A DNA stretch of 8,992 nucleotides, from the NCBI GenBank assembly GCA_019312705.1, contig JAFDCW010000206.1, positions 1 to 8,992 of the forward strand. The letters are read 5' to 3'. Made by a program: the position numbers and the translations under genes. The notes below the pieces were generated by a model. That model had not been told where the DNA came from. It saw only the letters and a program-made list of their open reading frames with translations, and ran no database searches. Positions 4,237 through 8,992 of this stretch are shown here, in pieces. Source of the stretch: Deltaproteobacteria bacterium. Its GTDB lineage: Bacteria > Myxococcota > Polyangia > Polyangiales > B10-G4. Position 1 is the first letter of the stretch. Each line of letters opens with the position of its first letter.

Positions 4237-6567
4237 TCAGCGTAGGGCGTGCATCGTCCCCCCCGCTTCGATCGTGATCCGAAAACCCTCAAACCGAGGG
4301 AGCCAGGACCGGGGCGGCGGTTTCTTGCGCATGCCCTTGACCATGTGGAGGAGGACCCGCCGTTTGGGCACGTCGTACTCCACCCGATAGGTGGCGTCGC
4401 CGGTCGTGACCTCCCGGGGATATTCCTGGTCGAGTACATGGCGCACCTCGAAGGGCACGTCGGGGAAGGTGACGTCGTCGAGGGAAAGCAGCGCGAGGTC
4501 TCCGGCGGCTTCGACGCCGAGCTCTTCGAGGCGAGCGAGCAACCACTCGCCGTAGTTCGACGGGCCGGCGGTGGGGGCCCCACCGGCGCTCAGGCCGAGA
4601 TGCCCCGCGAGGGCCGTCGCGACGAGGTGGTCGGCGGAGATCGACCGGGCCTTCTTGAAGAGCGCACCGCGTAGCACGAGGTCGCGAATCGCCTCCCGGG
4701 CCATGGCCCCGTGGGGCACATCCTCTCGGACCGCGATTACCTTCTTGGCGTAGACGCGTTCGATACGCACGTGGATCTTGCGCCGCTCGAGGGTGACCCC
4801 AGCGAGGCGGTCCCGGCCGAGGCCGGCGCCGACGAGCCATGGCAGGGGCACGGGCATGACGGACGTCGCGAGGACCTTCACGTCCCGGCGCCCAAGACCG
4901 AGGGCGTGCGTGCCGAGGACGATGATCGCCTCGGCGTCCTCTTTCTCATGAGCGGCGCTCTCCCGGCCGAGTTCGATCTCGGTGCCGCCGTTGGACCAGG
5001 CCACGCGACGCTTCCGACGGCGGGCGACGTGCACCATGCGCGGGTCGGCGGCCATCGCCGTCTCGGCGAGGCGGCGGCGATCGACCTTGGCATCGGCGTC
5101 GGCGGGGGGCTTCGTGCCGAAGGCGTGGTGCAGGCGCTTGGCGTTGGCCCGCGCCTCACGAAGGGCAAAAGCGTTCAATCCGTGACGGCGAGGGTCTCCG
5201 ATGCGCACCGCACGAATCGCGGCGACGGCATCACATGCACCGCCCCGGAGGTCGTCCTCTTCGTGGGCCGGGCGCCCTCGCTCGAAGAGCGGGCGCTGGA
5301 GCGCGAGGGTGGCGACCAAGTCGATGGCATCATCGAGGCACGAGGTGCGCTCGGCCTCGATGAGCAGACGCCCCAGGGCGGCGTCGAGGGGAAGGCCAAA
5401 CATGGCTCGGCCCCGGTCGGTGATCGCCCCGGCGGCGTCGAGGCCCTCGAGGGCCGAGAGCTCGGCGTACGCCGCGTCCATGGCGTATGCCTTGGGTGCG
5501 TCGAGAAACTCGAGGCGCCGAGCGTCGACCCCGGCCGCCGCCGCGCTCAGAACCAACGGAGTGAGGGCCTCGCGGTGCATGGCCGGCGGAGTCGTAGCTT
5601 CGAGGCGGGCGGCCTCGCTGAAGAGACGTATGCACACGCCGGGGCCCGTTCTTCCCGCACGTCCGGCGCGCTGGTCGGCGCTGTCCATCGCGATGGGAGA
5701 GACCGTGAGATACCCCCGGTCCCGGTGAAAATGGGTGCGCCGGACCAGTCCGCTGTCGATCACCACCCCGATGCCCACGATGGTGAGCGAGGTCTCGGCG
5801 ACGTTGGTCGCGAGGACCACCTTGCGCCGGCCCCGAGGGGCCGGGGAAAAGGCCTTGGCCTGGTGGTCGAGGGAGAGGCCCCCGTGCAGCTCGACGACGT
5901 AGTCCTTCCCGTGAAGCGCGTCGTGGACGGCTGCGATCTCTCCCTTGCCGGGAAGAAACACCAAGACGTCGCCCGGAAGGTCGGCGGTCGCGGTGATGGC
6001 AGCGGCGACGCGCGAGGACAGTTGCTCCCGGTCCGGGAGCAGCACACCGCCGGCGCTGTACCGGATGTCGACCGGGTAGGTCCGGCTGTGGCCTTCGATA
6101 TGTCGGGCGTCCAGGTAGGTGGCGACGCGGTCGGCCTCGAGCGTGGCGCTCATCGCCACCAGGCCCTTCGCGCGACCTCGGAGGAGCGCGAGCAGCAAGT
6201 CGGTTTCGAGGCTGCGCTCATGCAGCTCGTCGAGGATGACGGCATCGTAGCGGGCGACGCGGTCGAGCATGCGCAGCGCCATGCCCGGTGTGACGAAGAG
6301 GATGCGGGTATCGTCCCGAGCCTTCTTGTTGTCGCGGACGTGAAAGCCCACTTCGTGGCCTAGGGTGACCCCTTCGAGCTCGGCGACACGCCGAGCGAGG
6401 CTCTGACATGCGACCCGGCGCGGCTCGATCACCAGGACGCGCCCGGGACACCACCGGGGTACGGCGGTGCTCTTCCCCGACCCGGTGGGCGCCGAAAGCA
6501 CGACCGAGCCGCCCTCGAAGGCCTCGAGGAAGTCCCCGCGAACGGCTTCGATGGGCAGCGTAGTCAC
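4237..6567 (-). CDS. hrpB: HrpB-like ATP-dependent DExH-box helicase
   Basis: 776 residues from a GTG start (6565-6567). The N-terminus TTLPIEAV lines up with the SSLP-type start of known HrpB proteins, which supports this start. Helicase motifs in order: motif I APTGSGKST (26-34), motif II DELH (113-116) followed by ERSLETDL, motif III SAT (140-142), HGGLS near 228, TNVAETSLTI (254-263) and motif VI QRAGRAGR (299-306). An HA2-like helical region follows, then an HrpB-type C-terminal region. HrpB proteins are RNA-dependent ATPase/helicase-like enzymes of the cytoplasm whose cellular role is poorly defined. The length is a little under the roughly 810 residues of the E. coli protein. The last 100 residues do not show the C-terminal signature I would expect of proteobacterial HrpB; they end in a Lys/Arg/Pro-rich stretch (GMRKKPPPR) and a short beta-like tail. 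No Shine-Dalgarno is evident, and the start lies 32 bp from the divergent peptidase gene. Confidence 0.9.
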   Translation of the reverse strand: MTTLPIEAVRGDFLEAFEGGSVVLSAPTGSGKSTAVPRWCPGRVLVIEPRRVACQSLARRVAELEGVTLGHEVGFHVRDNKKARDDTRILFVTPGMALRMLDRVARYDAVILDELHERSLETDLLLALLRGRAKGLVAMSATLEADRVATYLDARHIEGHSRTYPVDIRYSAGGVLLPDREQLSSRVAAAITATADLPGDVLVFLPGKGEIAAVHDALHGKDYVVELHGGLSLDHQAKAFSPAPRGRRKVVLATNVAETSLTIVGIGVVIDSGLVRRTHFHRDRGYLTVSPIAMDSADQRAGRAGRTGPGVCIRLFSEAARLEATTPPAMHREALTPLVLSAAAAGVDARRLEFLDAPKAYAMDAAYAELSALEGLDAAGAITDRGRAMFGLPLDAALGRLLIEAERTSCLDDAIDLVATLALQRPLFERGRPAHEEDDLRGGACDAVAAIRAVRIGDPRRHGLNAFALREARANAKRLHHAFGTKPPADADAKVDRRRLAETAMAADPRMVHVARRRKRRVAWSNGGTEIELGRESAAHEKEDAEAIIVLGTHALGLGRRDVKVLATSVMPVPLPWLVGAGLGRDRLAGVTLERRKIHVRIERVYAKKVIAVREDVPHGAMAREAIRDLVLRGALFKKARSISADHLVATALAGHLGLSAGGAPTAGPSNYGEWLLARLEELGVEAAGDLALLSLDDVTFPDVPFEVRHVLDQEYPREVTTGDATYRVEYDVPKRRVLLHMVKGMRKKPPPRSWLPRFEGFRITIEAGGTMHALR

Positions 6568-6599
6568 GACGATCGCTATTGATCTACCATCCCGCCGCC
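6568..6599. promoter_or_regulatory. 32-bp spacer between divergent hrpB-like and prlC-like starts
   Basis: Only 32 bp separate the GTG of the helicase gene and the ATG of the peptidase gene. The sequence is the least GC-rich stretch nearby (CGCTATTGATCTACC) and holds a possible rightward -10-like TATTGA (6578-6583). Neither strand shows a purine-rich Shine-Dalgarno site before its start. Since both N-termini match their families, promoter elements for one or both genes must extend into the opposite coding region. Confidence 0.4.
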
Positions 6600-8630
6600 A
6601 TGACCACCGCCGTCAATCCACTCCTGTCCGACGACTTTTCGATCCCCTTCGACCGCATCGGCCCCGAGCACGTGGTCCCGGGGGTGAATCACCTGCTCGC
6701 CGCGGCGAAGGCCGCCGTCGACGCGGTGGCCGCAGATGTTGGCGCGCCAACCTACGGGTCGGTCCTCGGCGCCCTCGAAGAGGCGACCGAAGAGCTCGAA
6801 CGAGCCGTCGGCATCGTTGGCCACCTCGAGGCCGTCGCGACCAGCGATGCGCTTCGTGCGGCCTACGACGAGGTCAAGCCGGCGGTCAGCGCCTTCTACT
6901 CGGCGCTTCCGTTGAACGCGGACCTCTACCGGCGCCTCATCGCCCTCGCCGAGAGCACCGAGGCGAGCGACCTCGTCGGAGGCCGGGCCCGACACCTCGA
7001 GAAGACCGTCGCCGAGTTCAAGCGCCACGGCGCCGAGCTCGACGCGCCGGGAAAGGAGCGCCTTTCCGAGATCGCCATCGAGTTGACCAAACTCACGACG
7101 AAGTACGCGCAGAACGTGCTCGATTCGACGAACGCCTTCGAGCTGCTCGTCGAAGACGAAGAAGAGCTCGCCGGTCTCCCCCCCTCGGCCGTCGCCGCCG
7201 CCCGCCAGAGCGCCGAGGCCAAGGGTCAGTCGGGCTACCGCTTCACGCTTCAGGCGCCGAGCTTCATCCCGGTCCTGACGTACCTCGATGATCGTGCGAT
7301 CCGCGAGAAGATCTGGCGCGCCTACTCCACCGGGCCGACGAGCGGAGAGCACGACAACCGCGACCTGGTGCGGTCGATTCTCCGGCTCCGGCGAGAGAAG
7401 GCCGAGCTCCTGAGCTTTCGCAACTTCGCGGACCTCGTGCTCGCCGACCGCATGGCAAAGATGGGTCAAACGGCCGAGTCGTTCATCGGAAAGCTCCGGG
7501 AGCGCACGCTGCCCTGGTTCGAACGCGAAAATACGACCCTCGAAGCCTACCGAAACGAGAAGCTCGGCGACGACGCCCCTCAGCTGCGCCCCTGGGACGT
7601 CGCCTACTGGTCCGAGAAGCAGCGTGCGGAACTCTACGACTTCGACGAAGAGGAATTGCGCCCGTATTTCTCGGTCGACGCGGTACTGCGCGGCCTCTTC
7701 GAGACGGTCCAGCGGCTCTATGGGGTCTCGATCGAATGCACCGATGACATGCCGGTTTGGCACGAAACGGTGCGCACGTATCGCTTCCTCGATGCCGACG
7801 GAACGATGGCGGGGGCGTTCTACATCGACCTCTACCCCCGGGAGTCCAAGCGTGGTGGGGCTTGGATGCAAGACCTGGTCACCGGCCTGCCTCCGAACCC
7901 GCACCTCGGCCTATTCTGCGCCAATGTGACTCCGCCGGTCGGAGACCAACCGGCCCTACTCACCCATCGGGAGGTCGAGACGCTCTTCCACGAGTTCGGC
8001 CACCTCATGCACCACCTGCTCAGCAAGGTGACCGTGCGCAGCCTCGCGGGGACCAACGTGGCGTGGGATTTCGTCGAACTTCCGTCCCAGATCATGGAGA
8101 ACTGGTGCTGGGAGCGCGAGGCCCTCGACGTCTTCGCCCACCATCACCAGACCGACGAGGCCATCCCAGGGCCCCTCTTCGACAAGATGATCCGCGCGCG
8201 AACCTACCGCGCCGCGGCGGCACAGATGCGGCAGCTCGGTCTCGGCGCCGTCGACCTCGCCCTTCACGTCGAGTGGGACCCGTCGGACGATTCCGCCCAC
8301 CTGCTCGAATATGCCCGGGAAATCCTGGGGGCCCACTCGGTGGCGCCGCTTCCTGAGGACTACGCGATGATCTGCCGCTTCGGCCACCTCTTCGCGAGCC
8401 CCGTCGGCTACGCCGCTGGCTACTACTCTTACAAATGGGCCGAAGTCCTCGACGCGGATGCCTTCACCCGCTTCAAGGAGCACGGCGTCTTCGACCCAGC
8501 GATCGGCGCCGCGTTCCGCGACCACATCCTGTCCCAGGGCGACAGCCGGGACCCGATGGAACTCTACCAAGACTTCATGGGCCGAGAACCGCGCATGGAA
8601 CCGCTATTCAAACGCCAGGGGCTGGTCTGA
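6600..8630 (+). CDS. prlC: Oligopeptidase A-like M3 family zinc metallopeptidase
   Basis: 676 residues from the ATG at 6600; a TTG seven codons upstream is less likely because the NPLL sequence at residues 6-9 then matches the usual oligopeptidase A N-terminus. Total length is close to the 680 residues of E. coli PrlC. The zinc site is HEFGH (His464, Glu465, His468), inside THREVETLFHEFGHLMHH. The third zinc ligand is probably Glu493 in WDFVELPSQIMENWCWE, a stretch very characteristic of the OpdA/Dcp group. N-terminal residues 1-200 form the usual helical part that covers the active-site channel. There is no signal peptide, so it should act in the cytoplasm, cutting short peptides such as degraded signal peptides and proteolysis products. 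It is transcribed away from the helicase gene; the CBS-domain gene follows 58 bp downstream in the same direction. Dcp is the alternative M3 family member, but the N-terminus and the conserved stretches favour PrlC. Confidence 0.93.
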   Translation: MTTAVNPLLSDDFSIPFDRIGPEHVVPGVNHLLAAAKAAVDAVAADVGAPTYGSVLGALEEATEELERAVGIVGHLEAVATSDALRAAYDEVKPAVSAFYSALPLNADLYRRLIALAESTEASDLVGGRARHLEKTVAEFKRHGAELDAPGKERLSEIAIELTKLTTKYAQNVLDSTNAFELLVEDEEELAGLPPSAVAAARQSAEAKGQSGYRFTLQAPSFIPVLTYLDDRAIREKIWRAYSTGPTSGEHDNRDLVRSILRLRREKAELLSFRNFADLVLADRMAKMGQTAESFIGKLRERTLPWFERENTTLEAYRNEKLGDDAPQLRPWDVAYWSEKQRAELYDFDEEELRPYFSVDAVLRGLFETVQRLYGVSIECTDDMPVWHETVRTYRFLDADGTMAGAFYIDLYPRESKRGGAWMQDLVTGLPPNPHLGLFCANVTPPVGDQPALLTHREVETLFHEFGHLMHHLLSKVTVRSLAGTNVAWDFVELPSQIMENWCWEREALDVFAHHHQTDEAIPGPLFDKMIRARTYRAAAAQMRQLGLGAVDLALHVEWDPSDDSAHLLEYAREILGAHSVAPLPEDYAMICRFGHLFASPVGYAAGYYSYKWAEVLDADAFTRFKEHGVFDPAIGAAFRDHILSQGDSRDPMELYQDFMGREPRMEPLFKRQGLV

Positions 8631-8632
8631 GC

Positions 8633-8650
8633 GCCCGGACCGGCTCGGGC
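8633..8650 (+). terminator. Weak hairpin after the peptidase gene
   Basis: GCCCG (8633-8637) pairs with CGGGC (8646-8650) around an 8-base loop, two bases after the stop codon. A T-rich but interrupted stretch (TGGTTTACTTTG) follows. It could be a weak terminator or only a GC-rich coincidence in the 58-bp gap before the CBS-domain gene. Confidence 0.25.
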
Positions 8651-8679
8651 TGGTTTACTTTGAACGACCGAGACTTATA

Positions 8680-8685
8680 GAGGGG
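8680..8685 (+). promoter_or_regulatory. Shine-Dalgarno site of the CBS-domain gene
   Basis: GAGGGG lies three bases before the ATG at 8689; counted from the GAGG core the spacing is about five bases. It is the clearest ribosome binding site in the window and fixes this start. The preceding ACTTATAG is AT-rich, but I cannot assign a confident -35 box. Confidence 0.7.
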
Positions 8686-8688
8686 ACC

Positions 8689-8992
8689 ATGGATCCAATC
8701 GAAGAAGAGGCGGCGATAGCCGAAGAGCGCGCATCAGAACGACCGATGATGACGCACGACGTTCTGGAGGAGCCCATCAGCGAACTGTGCCACAAGGACG
8801 CGGTTTCGATTCCCGTCGGGGCGACCATCGGCGACGCCGTGCGTACGATGCAGGAGCAGGGCATCGGCTCGGTCCTCGTCGTCGATGGTGACACCCTGGC
8901 GTGCATCGTCACCGAGCGCGACGTGTTGATGAAGGTCGTCGGCAAGGACCTCGCCGTTCTCGATACTCCCGTGCGCGATTTCATGACGCCCG
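8689..8992 (+). CDS. CBS-domain protein, N-terminal part (partial)
   Basis: 101 codons are present before the window ends in mid-gene. An acidic leader of about 20 residues (EEEAAIAEE) precedes a CBS domain. Visible features are the strand-helix start DAVSIPVGATIGDAVRTM (38-54), GIGSVLVVDGD (58-68), and the typical CBS ending IVTERDVLMKVV (73-84). FMTP (98-101) marks the start of a probable second CBS motif, so the complete protein likely carries a CBS pair (Bateman module). Such modules bind adenine nucleotides or S-adenosylmethionine and usually regulate an attached or partner protein. Whether another domain follows cannot be seen. It may be co-transcribed with the peptidase gene 58 bp upstream, but nothing links their functions. 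Confidence 0.85.
   Translation, partial: MDPIEEEAAIAEERASERPMMTHDVLEEPISELCHKDAVSIPVGATIGDAVRTMQEQGIGSVLVVDGDTLACIVTERDVLMKVVGKDLAVLDTPVRDFMTP

Noticed and set aside
4711..6363. Open frame of 550 codons on the + strand
   Set aside because: Antisense to the helicase gene, whose motifs are unambiguous; the translation is Gly/Arg/Asp/Val-rich with no family features.
6576..7904. Open frame of 442 codons on the - strand
   Set aside because: Antisense to the M3 peptidase gene, which has complete catalytic motifs; no independent evidence of coding.

Overview
The window is GC-rich bacterial chromosome, with coding third positions strongly biased to G/C. The proteins are typical of a didermic bacterium: three predicted lipoproteins, a periplasmic c-type cytochrome, an HrpB-type helicase and a PrlC-type peptidase. 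A histone-H1-like Lys/Ala/Arg tail, very large antisense open frames and several starts without Shine-Dalgarno sequences fit a high-GC deltaproteobacterial or myxobacterial-type genome. That taxonomic guess is inference; there is no rRNA or other marker gene here.

Layout, left to right. (1) 2-94, the 3' end of a rightward gene for a basic histone-H1-like protein, followed by a strong hairpin terminator (118-150). (2) 166-385, a small non-coding palindromic element with inverted-repeat ends and CTAG at both borders. It looks like a MITE (a non-autonomous transposon relic), carries a perfect 55-bp tandem duplication at its right end, and abuts the stop codon of the next gene. (3) 386-3241, a leftward two-gene unit: a DUF4139-type lipoprotein (upstream) and a lipoprotein with a molybdopterin-domain-like N-terminal half and a C-terminal cytochrome c domain (downstream, 45 bp gap). 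(4) 3242-3478, a divergent intergenic region full of short direct repeats and hairpins. (5) 3479-4042, a small rightward lipoprotein with a His/Glu-rich tail built from HEG triplets. (6) 4043-4236, a convergent spacer with hairpins. (7) 4237-6567, a leftward HrpB-like DExH-box helicase. (8) 6600-8630, a rightward PrlC-like M3 oligopeptidase, whose start is only 32 bp from the divergent helicase start. (9) 8689-8992, the 5' part of a rightward CBS-domain protein, cut by the window end.

The genes do not form one obvious pathway. The DUF4139/cytochrome pair is the only clear operon, and both products should be lipid-anchored in the envelope. HrpB and PrlC are ordinary housekeeping-type proteins. 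I see no convincing new defence, secretion or biosynthetic system. The parts most worth a second look are the palindromic element with its internal duplication, the repeat-rich intergenic region at 3275-3433, the HEG-repeat lipoprotein, and the very tight divergent start arrangement at 6567/6600.
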